Shown here: one piece after another, positions 52,210-60,635 of the stretch | Layout of the letters: each line of letters starts with the position of its first letter | How positions within the stretch are numbered: the first letter of the stretch is position 1 | Source of the DNA: JANQOH01 sp965201155 | GTDB taxonomy: Bacteria; Pseudomonadota; Alphaproteobacteria; UBA7887 | Direction: 5' to 3' | Length of the DNA stretch: 64,000 bases | NCBI GenBank assembly: GCA_965201155.1 | Contig: OZ241752.1 | Location: 744,001 to 808,000 of the forward strand | Made by a program: the position numbers and the translations under genes | Notes under the pieces: generated by a model | Databases searched by the model: none | Told to the model about the DNA's origin: nothing | What the model saw: the letters and a program-made list of their open reading frames with translations, nothing else

Positions 52210-54515
52210 CCTCCATTGCCGGCGGGGCGAATGAGAATATTGCCGACGGCATCCACCGTTCCGGCATGGCCGGGCAGGATCAGAGTCGTCGAATCCATTT
52301 CGGTGACGATTGCCGGGCCGTCCATGCGGTCGCCGGCCCGCAGCCTGGCGCGGTCATAAAGCCGCGCCGACCGGGTGCCGCCATCCACGAACACTTCCAC
52401 CTCCTCGACAAGCGCCCCCCGCGGGTTGCCGTCGCCTTCCGGCAGCGGCTCGGCGCGCGCGCTGCTCTCGCCGCCCTGCGCCACAGCGCGCAGATTGTAG
52501 AGTTCACGCTCCGAATCCTGCGAAAAGGTGAACAGCCTCTCATGCAGGGCGTCGAACCGGCGCGCCACTTCCGCAAGGCCGCCGGCGGCGAATTCCTCCG
52601 GCGTGATATCCACCGTCAGGCGCATTCCTTGGCCGGCATAGCGCAAGTCGATCTGATACATCACGCTGCGCTCGCTGCGGGAAACCCCGTCCGCATCCAG
52701 CGTAGCTCCCGCCGCCGCCGCCAGTTCTTCCAGAATGCCGCTGACTTCCGCGTCGTCGGTTTCGCGGATGCGCCGCACAAAGGTGCGCGAAGCCTCATCG
52801 CGAATGCGCGTCGTCGCGTCGCCATAGGCGCAGAGAACCCCGGGGCCGGGCGGAATGACCACCGGCCAGGACCCCATCAGCCGGCCCAGCGCATTGGCGT
52901 GCAGCGGCCCGGCGCCGCCAAACCCCACCAGTGCAAAGTCGCGCGGATCGAAACCGCGCTCCACCGACACAAGGCGCAGCGCGCCGAACATGTTCTCATT
53001 GACGATGTCGATAATCCCGGCTGCCGCCTGCATCAGCGGCAGATCCATGTTGGCCGCCACTTTCGCCACCGCGCGTTCCGCCGCCGCGCGGTCCAGTTGC
53101 ATTTCGCCGCCAAGGCGCGCGTTCGAGGGAAGATAGCCGAGGACAACATTGGCGTCGGTGACGGTTGCCGCATCGCCGCCCTTCCCATAGGCGGCTGGCC
53201 CGGGTTCCGCTCCGGCGCTTTGCGGCCCCACCCGCAGCGCCCGCGTCAATTCCGGCACATAGGCGATCGAACCGCCACCCGCCCCCACAGTCCGCACGTC
53301 GATCGAGGGCGCGCGCACCGTCACATCGGCAACGCGCGTTTCCCGCCGCGTCTGCGCCGCGCCATCCTGAATCAGCGCCACATCGGTCGACGTGCCGCCC
53401 ATGTCGAAGGTAAGCAGATTGTCGAAACCTGCCTGGCGAGCGGTCCATATGGCGCCCGAAACGCCGCCCGCGGGGCCGCTCATCAACAGGTTTACCGGCG
53501 TCGCGCGCGCCGCCTCCGACGATGCCAGCCCGCCGTCGGAGCGCAGGATGTGAAGCTGCACCCCGCGCATCTTGCGGTCCAGCTCGGCGCGCAGATTTTC
53601 CACATAGCGGGATACCACCGGGCGGATGTAGGAATTGACCACCGTCGTTTCGGTGCGCTCATATTCATACATTTCCGGCACCACCTCCGAGGAGAGGGAG
53701 ATCGGCACGCCGGGCAGCACATCGGCCGCAATCTCGCGCACCCGCCGTTCATGACCGCCATTGGCATAGGCGTTCATCAGCGACACCGTCAGCGCCTCGA
53801 TCCCCTCCCCGCGCAGCGCCGCCAGATCGCTGCGCAGATTCTCCTCATCCAGCGGGTCGACGATCTCCCCGCCCGCAGCGATCCGCTCATCGGCTTCGAT
53901 GGTGAGTTCCAGCGGCGCCAGCGGGTCGCTCTTGTTGTAGATCACCCAGCCGCCAAGGCCGCCCGGGACATAGGAGCGAGCCACTTGCAGGATCTGCCGG
54001 TAACCCTTGGTGGTCACCAGCCCGACACGGGCGCCGGACGCGGTCAGCACCGTGTTGGTGGCGACAGTGGTGCCGTGCATCACCTCGCCAATGCGCCCCG
54101 GCTCGATTCCCGCCACCTCGCATATGCGCACGATGCCGTTCAGCACGCCCACCGACGAGTCGTCCGGTGTCGAGGGAACCTTGGCCGTGACCGTGCGCCC
54201 CGTGGCCTCCTCGATCAGCAGCAGGTCGGTAAAGGTGCCGCCGACATCAATGCCCAGCCGATAGGCGCCGCTGCCGCTCATGCGCCGGCGCGGCACTTCC
54301 GCTGCTGCCGCTTGCGGCGCGCGCGAAGGCGCAGGTGCTTCAGCGCGGCGCGCCTGCCGCGCTGCCGGCGCATGCTTCGCCCGCCGCGCAACCGGCGCCG
54401 GAGGCGGCGGCTCGGGCACCGGCGCACGCCGCGCCTCCCCGTTGCCAAGCCGGTCGAATTCCGACCTCAAATTCGCCAGTTCACGGTCGAACCAGCTTTG
54501 CGCATCGCTGCTCAT
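52206..54515 (-). CDS. hyuA: Hydantoinase/oxoprolinase subunit A (pair 2) with N-terminal extension
   Basis: The 769-residue subunit has the ATPase phosphate-1 motif YRLGIDVGGTFTDLLLIEEA only from about residue 84, preceded by an Ala/Pro/Arg-rich, low-complexity N-terminal arm (PPPPAPVARRAKHAPAARQA). HGTTVATNTVLTASGARVGL, SGPAGGVSGAIWTARQAG and FDMGGTSTDVALIQDG follow. The start at 54515 (MSSDAQSWFDREL) is chosen; a shorter start near the MSGSGAY residue would remove the arm. The arm is absent from pair 1. Confidence 0.9.
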   Translation of the reverse strand: MSSDAQSWFDRELANLRSEFDRLGNGEARRAPVPEPPPPAPVARRAKHAPAARQARRAEAPAPSRAPQAAAAEVPRRRMSGSGAYRLGIDVGGTFTDLLLIEEATGRTVTAKVPSTPDDSSVGVLNGIVRICEVAGIEPGRIGEVMHGTTVATNTVLTASGARVGLVTTKGYRQILQVARSYVPGGLGGWVIYNKSDPLAPLELTIEADERIAAGGEIVDPLDEENLRSDLAALRGEGIEALTVSLMNAYANGGHERRVREIAADVLPGVPISLSSEVVPEMYEYERTETTVVNSYIRPVVSRYVENLRAELDRKMRGVQLHILRSDGGLASSEAARATPVNLLMSGPAGGVSGAIWTARQAGFDNLLTFDMGGTSTDVALIQDGAAQTRRETRVADVTVRAPSIDVRTVGAGGGSIAYVPELTRALRVGPQSAGAEPGPAAYGKGGDAATVTDANVVLGYLPSNARLGGEMQLDRAAAERAVAKVAANMDLPLMQAAAGIIDIVNENMFGALRLVSVERGFDPRDFALVGFGGAGPLHANALGRLMGSWPVVIPPGPGVLCAYGDATTRIRDEASRTFVRRIRETDDAEVSGILEELAAAAGATLDADGVSRSERSVMYQIDLRYAGQGMRLTVDITPEEFAAGGLAEVARRFDALHERLFTFSQDSERELYNLRAVAQGGESSARAEPLPEGDGNPRGALVEEVEVFVDGGTRSARLYDRARLRAGDRMDGPAIVTEMDSTTLILPGHAGTVDAVGNILIRPAGNGG

Positions 54516-54723
54516 CCCGCCTCTCCCTTGGCTCCCTGCCAGCCTGGCACACGCGCCGCACAATAGTACGGTATCCGGCACCGGGCGAAACCCCTCGCGG
54601 TCCATAACGCCGGACGGCTTCCCTGTTGACACCCAGTGCCCGCAGCGGCGCGACCGGCATCAGGCATCGTGCCCGTGGTTTTCGTCTTTCCTGATCTTCT
54701 CCGGGACTGAGTGCTCCCGCCGG

Positions 54724-55071
54724 TCAGGCGGGCACAAGGTCGTCGAGGGTGATACGAAGGGCATTCGCGAGGGATCGGAGCGTCCGGACAGACCCGGTGG
54801 CGCGGCCCGCTTCGATGTCGATGATCTGCACGCGGCTGACGCCTGCGGAGCGGGCAAGGCCCGATTGCGACATGCCCCGGTATGTCCGCCAGACTTTGAG
54901 CGGATTGTGACCGTCAAACAGGCGGTCGGCGACATCAGCGGGCAGCATTTCCTCCGCGCCGGTGTCGAGGCCGGCCGCGACCGACCGGGCCGCGTGGATA
55001 TCCGCGCTTTCCTCCGCCGCGATGCACAGGCGATCATATTCGGCCCTGGAAATAGTGATGGTTTCGCTCAT
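54724..55071 (-). CDS. XRE-family antitoxin of a toxin-first TA pair
   Basis: The 115-residue protein begins MSETITISRAEYDRLCIAAE and ends with an XRE helix-turn-helix: TYRGMSQSGLARSAGVSRVQ then IIDIEAGRATGSVRTLRSLA. It is the neutralising repressor of the RelE-like toxin encoded 4 bp upstream. Toxin before antitoxin is the HigBA-type order. The ATG at 55071 is supported by the typical MSE-start of this subfamily. Confidence 0.87.
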   Translation of the reverse strand: MSETITISRAEYDRLCIAAEESADIHAARSVAAGLDTGAEEMLPADVADRLFDGHNPLKVWRTYRGMSQSGLARSAGVSRVQIIDIEAGRATGSVRTLRSLANALRITLDDLVPA

Positions 55072-55075
55072 GGGT

Positions 55076-55351
55076 CTACCCCCTGCAGACATCGCCCCGG
55101 CCGGCGATGTGCAATATCTCAAGCCGCTCGGCATCCCGCATAATGACACGCCAATCGCCGACGCGCAGTCGAAGGAACCCGTCGGGACCGCGCAGGCGGG
55201 CGGCGTTATCGGCCTGCGACGCCGGGTCGTGTGCATGGCTGCGGATCTTGTTTCGTATGCGATCCGCAAGATTCCGGGGCATGCGCATGAGGGATCTCAC
55301 GGCGGCTCGGCTGCAGGCGATCTCCTTCACACAGAGACTGTAGCGATGCAC
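55076..55351 (-). CDS. RelE/ParE-family toxin
   Basis: The 91-residue protein starts MHRYSLCVKEIACSRAAVRS and ends LRLRVGDWRVIMRDAERLEI followed by LHIAGRGDVCRG, the RelE-fold core (LRVGDWRVI). Such toxins cleave ribosome-bound mRNA or inhibit gyrase. It is encoded upstream of its XRE antitoxin with a 4-bp gap. Confidence 0.88.
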   Translation of the reverse strand: MHRYSLCVKEIACSRAAVRSLMRMPRNLADRIRNKIRSHAHDPASQADNAARLRGPDGFLRLRVGDWRVIMRDAERLEILHIAGRGDVCRG

Positions 55352-55591
55352 GACAGAGCGGTCAAGCGCAGCACCGGGGTTTCAGGAGGTCAAGTCCTCC
55401 GCATTTCAGCGCCATGGAAAGGTGATGAGGCCGCGCAGCACGGCTTTGCCGGCATCCCTATCCCCGACAGCACGCACTCGACCCCTTCCTTGAGCAACGC
55501 CTCTCATCATCGGCGGCGCTTGCATTCTTGCCAGCGGCTCCGTGCGCGCTCTGCATCTGCGGGACTGCTTCGCGTCGAAAACTTCAACAAA

Positions 55592-55882
55592 TCACTTGAT
55601 CGGCGCCAACCGCTCAACGTGGATCTGGTCCCTTTTCTTCAGCGCGCGGGCGAGGTCATAGGCCGTCTGCAGCCTGTACCAGGTTTCGGCGCCGCCGCCG
55701 AACGCCTTGTCGAGGCGGATCGCCATCTCTGGAGAGATGCCTGCCCGGCAATTTACGATATCCGAAAGCTGCTTGCGGCTGACGCCAAGTCCGCGCGCAG
55801 CCGCTGTAACGCTCAGGCCCAGGGGCTCCAGACAGTCATATCGCACCGAAAGACCCGGATGTGGCGGGTGCTTCATCGGCAT
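55592..55882 (-). CDS. higA: HigA-family antitoxin
   Basis: The 96-residue protein carries the HigA signature HPGLSVRYDCLEPLGLSVTA followed by the XRE HTH ARGLGVSRKQLSDIVNCRAG and IRLDKAFGGGAETWYRLQ. It represses and neutralises the HigB toxin encoded 14 bp upstream. It is the second of three TA pairs in a 2.6 kb stretch. Confidence 0.92.
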   Translation of the reverse strand: MPMKHPPHPGLSVRYDCLEPLGLSVTAAARGLGVSRKQLSDIVNCRAGISPEMAIRLDKAFGGGAETWYRLQTAYDLARALKKRDQIHVERLAPIK

Positions 55883-55896
55883 TTTATCGGTTCCTC

Positions 55897-56175
55897 CTAA
55901 TGATAATCGACCAGATCGACATCCCTGACGTTGGAGCCGTCGAAGCGGAAGACTATACGCCAGTTGGCCGAAACCCTGACCGACCAGAATCCCGCCAGAC
56001 CACCTGTCAAAGAATGCAGATCGAAACCCGGGAGGTCCATGTCTCCGGGCTCAGCGGCTTCATCAAGGCGCGCCAGGACACGCTCGACCTTGCCAACCAG
56101 TGTAGGCGCGACTCGCCTTCGCTCTCCCTTCTCGAACAAGCGCGCAAGGCCCTTGTGACGAAAGCTGAGAAACAT
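55897..56175 (-). CDS. higB: HigB-type (RelE fold) toxin
   Basis: The 92-residue protein begins MFLSFRHKGLARLFEKGERR and ends WSVRVSANWRIVFRFDGSNV followed by RDVDLVDYH, which matches the plasmid-maintenance killer HigB family (FkHKGL, DLH.L.G...G.WSv.v..NWR..F.F, DvDy.DYH). The first ATG would be at 56202, but homology begins at 56175. It is followed by higA on the same strand. A palindrome lies upstream. Confidence 0.9.
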   Translation of the reverse strand: MFLSFRHKGLARLFEKGERRRVAPTLVGKVERVLARLDEAAEPGDMDLPGFDLHSLTGGLAGFWSVRVSANWRIVFRFDGSNVRDVDLVDYH

Positions 56176-56181
56176 AGTACC

Positions 56182-56214
56182 GTGTGTAACCTGAAACCAC
56201 ACAGCTTACAAGCT
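56182..56214. promoter_or_regulatory. Candidate HigA operator: two inverted repeats
   Basis: AGCTTACAAGCT (56203-56214, a perfect 5-bp inverted repeat with 2-base spacer) and GTGTG...CACAC (56182-56186 with 56198-56202) lie directly upstream of higB. XRE antitoxins bind such palindromes to autoregulate. Assignment is by position only. Confidence 0.4.
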
Positions 56215-56363
56215 GGCTTCGCGTTTCAGCCGACGACCCTATACCGGAATGGAAGCTCCCGTAATCGAGTTTTCGTGTGTATCGAGTGATTGGTTGAAGT
56301 TTTCGACGCGAGCCGCTTCGGCGAGGCTGAGCAGCGTGTCACCGGCGATGCACAGGGTCGCAC

Positions 56364-56558
56364 TCAATTCCAGCACCGGCGACGGGAAATCTCGCCGCGG
56401 CGGCAGGCCTCGATGGCGAGATGGGCAATTTCGTTACGGAGTTCCCGCTCCCGGTACTGTTGCTCTTCGCACTCACCGACATCGGCGAACATGCATAGCG
56501 TCTTGAGATACTTGTGCCTGAATCGTTCCTGTTCGGCCGCCTCTTCTCCCTGCGCCAC
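56364..56558 (-). CDS. Possible small charged protein
   Basis: A GTG at 56558 with GGAG 7 bases upstream opens a 64-residue frame rich in Glu and Arg (AAEQERFRHKYLKTLCMFAD then VGECEEQQYRERELRNEIAH). The pattern looks protein-like and not like the antisense shadows, and it could be the remnant of a longer gene that reads back to 57017. No family is recognised. It may be chance; it lies between two TA systems. Confidence 0.3.
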   Translation of the reverse strand: MAQGEEAAEQERFRHKYLKTLCMFADVGECEEQQYRERELRNEIAHLAIEACRRGEISRRRCWN

Positions 56559-56720
56559 GGCGTCTCCGGGCGAGGGGGGAAGACCCAGCGCTTCGGCCGC
56601 GGTTTTCTGGCTGAGGCCGCGCGCTTCCCGCACCGAGCATGATCCAGGGCTGTGATGCCCCGCCGCGGATGCCGAATTAGGGGCAGAGCCGCGTCGGCGT
56701 CGCTGTGTTGCGACAGGGCA

Positions 56721-56750
56721 TATATTCCGATATATTCGGATATATTCCGC
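56721..56750 (+). promoter_or_regulatory. Three 10-bp direct repeats upstream of parDE
   Basis: TATATTCCGA, TATATTCGGA and TATATTCCGC follow one another at 56721, 56731 and 56741, one helical turn apart, 18 bp before the parD start. Antitoxin dimers of the ribbon-helix-helix type bind such arrays cooperatively. It also contains AT-rich -10-like sequence. Very probably the parDE operator. Confidence 0.65.
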
Positions 56751-56768
56751 CCATCGAAGGGAACCGAC

Positions 56769-57023
56769 ATGCCGTTGGTCAAGAAGAGCATCACTGTGAC
56801 GGATCGCCAGGAGCAATGGATCAGAACCCTGGTCGCCAGCGGCGAGTACGGCAATGACAGCGAGTATTTCCGCGATCTGATCCGGCGTGACCAGGAACAG
56901 AATGCACTGTTCCGCGCCTTGAAGCAGGCCATCCAAGATGGCCTGGACGGCGGTGTGAGCGACAAGACGGTAAAGGAAGTGTGGGCCGAGGCGGAACAGC
57001 GCTATCGCGCGCGGCATGGCTGA
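56769..57023 (+). CDS. parD: ParD-family antitoxin
   Basis: The 84-residue ribbon-helix-helix protein starts MPLVKKSITVTDRQEQWIRT then LVASGEYGNDSEYFRDLIRR, the ParD1/CC2985-type DNA-binding N terminus. Its C-terminal helix would bind ParE. The ATG at 56769 follows a GAAGGGAAC site. It overlaps parE by 8 bp. Confidence 0.92.
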   Translation: MPLVKKSITVTDRQEQWIRTLVASGEYGNDSEYFRDLIRRDQEQNALFRALKQAIQDGLDGGVSDKTVKEVWAEAEQRYRARHG

Positions 57024-57306
57024 CTATCGGCTTGCCTCTCGCGCCCGGACCGACCTTGCCGAAATCGCCGACTACACTATCGAGACCTTCGGCATCGAAC
57101 AGGCGCGCCGCTATCGCGATGAGTTGGAAGCGTGCTTCCGAAACCTCGCGGAGAACCCCCGATCAGGCCGAAGCGCCGAACGGCTGGCGCCGGGACTGCG
57201 GCGCTGGGAGCATCGCTCCCTTGTCGTCTTCTATGTCGAGGACGAACGCGGGGTTCTGGTCGTCCGCATCCTGCACAGGCGAAGGGATGCGCCCCGCCAT
57301 CTGTGA
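57016..57306 (+). CDS. parE: ParE-family toxin
   Basis: The 96-residue protein has the ParE/RelE pattern YRLASRARTDLAEIADYTIE, GIEQARRYRDELEACFRNLA, and the end HRSLVVFYVEDERGVLVVRI then LHRRRD. ParE toxins poison DNA gyrase. It overlaps the parD stop by eight bases, so translation is coupled. Confidence 0.93.
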   Translation: MADYRLASRARTDLAEIADYTIETFGIEQARRYRDELEACFRNLAENPRSGRSAERLAPGLRRWEHRSLVVFYVEDERGVLVVRILHRRRDAPRHL

Positions 57307-57759
57307 TGGCTGAACTGGCTGCAGGACATCGCCGTAGCGATGGGTGCGGCTGCTCAGGGGGACGAACAGCCGTGACGGACCATGAGGTTGCCGCACCTGC
57401 ATCGCGTGAAGGCGCGTTTCGGGTTGCCGTCGCACAGGACGCCGCGGCGGTGAGATGGGCGGGACCGTCACGGAACCTGTCGTAAATCTGCTTCAAACTG
57501 GTGCGCTACGCGATTTGAAACGCTATTGACTCATTCCGTGCAGGGCATGATACTCACAACCAGAACGCATTTCGATCTGGAAGCTGCCAATCCGGTGTGC
57601 GGCAGGTGTCGCGGTAGCCTTCACAAGGATGCCCTCGCGAAGCCTCTTGTGCGCCTGTGTGTGGAACTGCCAGCCGTGCCTGCGGGTTCGGGAAGGGGGG
57701 TCGAAAGCGCTGCCTGAACACTATTGTGTTTCAGGCTTCATTCCTGAGGAGGAGGAAAC
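57307..57759. other. Intergenic stretch between parE and the PQQ dehydrogenase, no gene seen
   Basis: About 450 bp. Short ORFs on both strands have shadow composition and no motif. It probably carries the promoter of the PQQ dehydrogenase gene, preceded by a GGAGGAGGAAA ribosome-binding site at 57748-57758; no regulator site is recognised. Confidence 0.5.
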
Positions 57760-59541
57760 ATGAGAATGAGGCACGAGATATCGATCGCCCGGCCGGTTCA
57801 GGCGGCGGCGGCCGCCGCGGTCATGGCGGCCTTCGCCTACACCCCGGCTTCAGCGGACTCGAACGCGTCCCGTATCGTCAACTGCCCCGATGCCGACTGG
57901 TGCCACTATCACCGCACCATCGACCGCGGATGGCGCCACAGCCCGCTCGCCCAGATCAATACCAACAATGTTGCAGACCTGCGCCCGGCATGGATCTTCC
58001 AGCCCGGCGAAGTGCGCATGGGCATCCATTCGACGCCGCTCGTGATCGACGGCGCCATGTATCTCGCAACCAACCCGTCCACCGTGTGGAAGCTCGACGC
58101 CGCCACCGGCGAACGCCTCTGGGCCTTCGTGCCGGAACTCGACGAAGCCGTCGTCGCGCGCTCCTTCTTCTCCCACACGCGCGGACTGTCGGTCGGTGAC
58201 GGACGTGTCTATATGGGCACCGCCGATGGCCGCCAGATCGCCCTCGACGAAGATAGCGGCGAAGTGATCTGGGACGTCCAGATCGTTGATTCAGCCAAGG
58301 AAACCGCAGGTTTCTCCGGTGCCGCAACCTTTGTCAGCTCCGACCTCTTCATCGTCGGCCAGAATGGCGGCGAATATCCGGTCGAAGGCAAAATTTTCGG
58401 CATCGACCCCAATAATGGCGACATCAAGTGGACCTTCTACACCACGGGCCGCGGCGATGAAGCGGCGCTCGCCACATGGGGCGGCGACTCCTGGAAATAT
58501 GGCGGCGGCGGCGCATGGCAGCCGGGCACCGTCGATTTCGTCAACAACCAGATCCTGTTCGGCATCGGCAACCCCAACCCCGACTACGACTATTGCGGGG
58601 ACACCTGCCGCGACCCGAACACCGATGCCCACCGCCCCGGCGACAACCTCTACACTTCCGCCACGGTGGCCCTCGACATCGATACCGGCCAGTTGAACTG
58701 GTACTTCATGGAAGCCCCGTCGGACCCATATGACTATGACGCCTCCCCGGGCGAATATGTCATCCTCGAGGACGACGAACATGGCCGCGTGATCCTGCAT
58801 CCCGGCAAGAACGGCTTCAACCATGTCCATGACGCCGCGACCGGCCAGCCGATCAACGTCTATCCGGACATGAAGAACTACAACTGGACCACCGGCTTCA
58901 ATCTCGAAACCGGCCAGTGGGAAAATATGCTGTGGCCGAAAGCGGACGAAAGAACGCTGGTATGCCCCGCCATCGACGGCGGCCATAGCTGGAATGCCGG
59001 CACCTACAGCCCGCAAACCGGCCTGTTCTACCGCGTTACCCAGGAATGGTGCATGTGGCTGACCGTAGCGCCCAAGGGCGGTGCGGACTACATCACTGCC
59101 GGCGCCTCCGAGCGCATCACCGAGCCGTTCGTACAGGCCTTCATGGCTGCCGAATGGATCGGCACGAACCCTCCGGGCGACACCAACCACGGCTTCATCA
59201 CCGCGCGTGACCCCGTGTCCGGCGACCTCGCCTGGGAAAAGCGTTATGACATCATCCCGCACTCGGCTCTCATGAGCACCGGCGGCGGCCTGCTGTTCAA
59301 CGCCACCACCGACGGCTGGGCCGAAGCCATCGACGCGGCGTCCGGCAGCCTGCTGTGGCGGTTCAACAACGGCTCCGGCCATAATGGCGGCATCGTCTCC
59401 TACGATGTCGGCGGCACCCAGTACGTCGCCTTCGCTTCCGGCCATGGCTCCTATGTCGGGCGCGCCGTTGAAAGCCTCAACAGGGACAAGCTGGTGAACT
59501 ACAAGGAAAGCGCGGCAATCATCGCGTTCTCCCTGCGCTAG
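57760..59541 (+). CDS. PQQ-dependent alcohol dehydrogenase, predicted lanthanide type
   Basis: The 593-residue periplasmic quinoprotein has a signal peptide (MRMRHEISIARPVQ...TPASA) and the eight-bladed propeller typical of methanol/ethanol dehydrogenases. Metal and cofactor residues appear as E205 (QNGGEYPVEG), N271 (FGIGNPNPDYD) and the catalytic D325 in SDPYDYDASPGE. D327, two residues on, is the extra aspartate that defines lanthanide-dependent XoxF-like enzymes, so a La/Ce ligand is predicted. The vicinal Cys-Cys pair that contacts PQQ in MxaF is missing (the aligned stretch is VVARSFFSHTRGL), and an extra CxxxC occurs at 279-283. A cytochrome c is encoded downstream. The substrate is unknown. 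Confidence 0.88.
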   Translation: MRMRHEISIARPVQAAAAAAVMAAFAYTPASADSNASRIVNCPDADWCHYHRTIDRGWRHSPLAQINTNNVADLRPAWIFQPGEVRMGIHSTPLVIDGAMYLATNPSTVWKLDAATGERLWAFVPELDEAVVARSFFSHTRGLSVGDGRVYMGTADGRQIALDEDSGEVIWDVQIVDSAKETAGFSGAATFVSSDLFIVGQNGGEYPVEGKIFGIDPNNGDIKWTFYTTGRGDEAALATWGGDSWKYGGGGAWQPGTVDFVNNQILFGIGNPNPDYDYCGDTCRDPNTDAHRPGDNLYTSATVALDIDTGQLNWYFMEAPSDPYDYDASPGEYVILEDDEHGRVILHPGKNGFNHVHDAATGQPINVYPDMKNYNWTTGFNLETGQWENMLWPKADERTLVCPAIDGGHSWNAGTYSPQTGLFYRVTQEWCMWLTVAPKGGADYITAGASERITEPFVQAFMAAEWIGTNPPGDTNHGFITARDPVSGDLAWEKRYDIIPHSALMSTGGGLLFNATTDGWAEAIDAASGSLLWRFNNGSGHNGGIVSYDVGGTQYVAFASGHGSYVGRAVESLNRDKLVNYKESAAIIAFSLR

Positions 59542-59563
59542 ACTCCAGCACACCTGTCCTGCA

Positions 59564-59594
59564 GGGCAAGGAGCGCAAGCTCCTTGCCCTTTTT
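59564..59594 (+). terminator. Rho-independent terminator after the PQQ dehydrogenase
   Basis: An 11-bp perfect stem GGGCAAGGAGC/GCTCCTTGCCC with loop GCAA, followed by TTTTT. It lies between the dehydrogenase and cytochrome genes, so most transcripts may end here and cytochrome expression would depend on read-through or its own promoter. Confidence 0.88.
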
Positions 59595-59664
59595 CCTGCC
59601 TGCCGCTAAAACCCATCGACGCTGCACCCGCCGCCCGGCGCGGCATAACCCCGGGAGCATATCT

Positions 59665-60093
59665 GTGAGAACGACCAGCCTGTCGAAAGTGAAAAGGGTC
59701 ATCGCCGCCGCCGGCATCGCACTGGCCGTCGCGGTCGTCGGAGCGTCCGTGCCGGCCCAGGACGACAATCCGGCCAGCTTCTTTCCCAAGGTGAACCCCC
59801 TTTCCGGTGACGCCGACGCGATCACCAAGGGCAAAAGGCTGTTCGTCAACTGGTGCTCGCAATGCCACGGGCGCAAGGCCGACGGCAATGCACGCTTCGA
59901 AAACCAGGCCGCCGACCTGCGCAAATTCTGGCGCGGATACCCCGAGTTCGTCGTCATTGTCCTCAATGGCCAACAAGGACAGATCGGCTGGATGCCCCCG
60001 CTCGGCGGCTATCTCGATGAGGACCAGATCGCCATGATGGGCGCCTATCTCGAAACCCTCGCCGTCGAAGGCGCAAACTGGGTAGGAAGATAG
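59665..60093 (+). CDS. Periplasmic cytochrome c, likely electron acceptor of the PQQ dehydrogenase
   Basis: The 142-residue protein has a signal peptide (VKRVIAAAGIALAVAVVGA) and one haem-binding motif CSQCH (Cys64, Cys67, His68). The distal methionine is probably in IGWMPPLGG. GTG at 59665 is the start because GGGAG lies 7 bases upstream and the signal peptide begins there. Small class I cytochromes next to XoxF-type dehydrogenases usually take electrons from PQQ. It is encoded downstream of a strong terminator. Confidence 0.88.
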   Translation: MRTTSLSKVKRVIAAAGIALAVAVVGASVPAQDDNPASFFPKVNPLSGDADAITKGKRLFVNWCSQCHGRKADGNARFENQAADLRKFWRGYPEFVVIVLNGQQGQIGWMPPLGGYLDEDQIAMMGAYLETLAVEGANWVGR

Positions 60094-60200
60094 ACCCGAA
60101 CCACAGCCTCGTAATCAAATCCCCGATCAATCCCCCCGAACGCGGGCAGCACACCCCCGCCCGTCCCCGACAGATCAGGCAAATCAGAAAGGAGAGCAGC

Positions 60201-60635
60201 ATGGCAGCCATCCGACCCGTGAAAATGCTGTTGGCGGCCGCAGCATGTGTTTTCTCCCTGGCGGCGCACGCGCAGCACGACACGCTGTTCACGCTGCACG
60301 ACCAGAGCTGGCTCTGCGCAACGCCCGACGATTACGCCCATGCCCTCGCCCTCACGGCAGAAAATGACGGACGCACCGGGCCCATCGAAGCGAAACTGCG
60401 CACCAGCAAGCAGTGCATCCTGATCGTCGAAGACGACATAGAAGACATCATGGCGCCGTTCGTCCAGGTAACCGAACGCCAGGACGAGCTCGTCAAGGTC
60501 GTCTTCACCGTCGAATTCTACCGACGGATCGAACTGCTGCATCGCAACATCACCCGCGCAACCTTCACCGGCTGGACCGGAAACGACAATTTGCGCAATT
60601 ATCACCAGTGGCTCACCGGCAAGCCGCAAGACTGA
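60201..60635 (+). CDS. Periplasmic protein of unknown function
   Basis: The 144-residue product has a signal peptide (MAAIRPVKMLLAAAACVFSLAAHA) and two cysteines in the mature part (SWLCATPDDY and SKQCILIVED), possibly a disulfide. The rest is acidic, and no family is recognised. AAGGAGAGCAGC precedes the ATG. It overlaps the next gene by 28 bp and lies 107 bp after the cytochrome, so the three form a probable operon. Confidence 0.8.
   Translation: MAAIRPVKMLLAAAACVFSLAAHAQHDTLFTLHDQSWLCATPDDYAHALALTAENDGRTGPIEAKLRTSKQCILIVEDDIEDIMAPFVQVTERQDELVKVVFTVEFYRRIELLHRNITRATFTGWTGNDNLRNYHQWLTGKPQD

Noticed and set aside
52266..54566. 766-residue plus-strand ORF
   Set aside because: Antisense to hyuA pair 2, no recognisable motif.
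58291..59976. 561-residue minus-strand ORF
   Set aside because: Antisense to the PQQ dehydrogenase gene, with the usual shadow composition; it also runs through a clear terminator.
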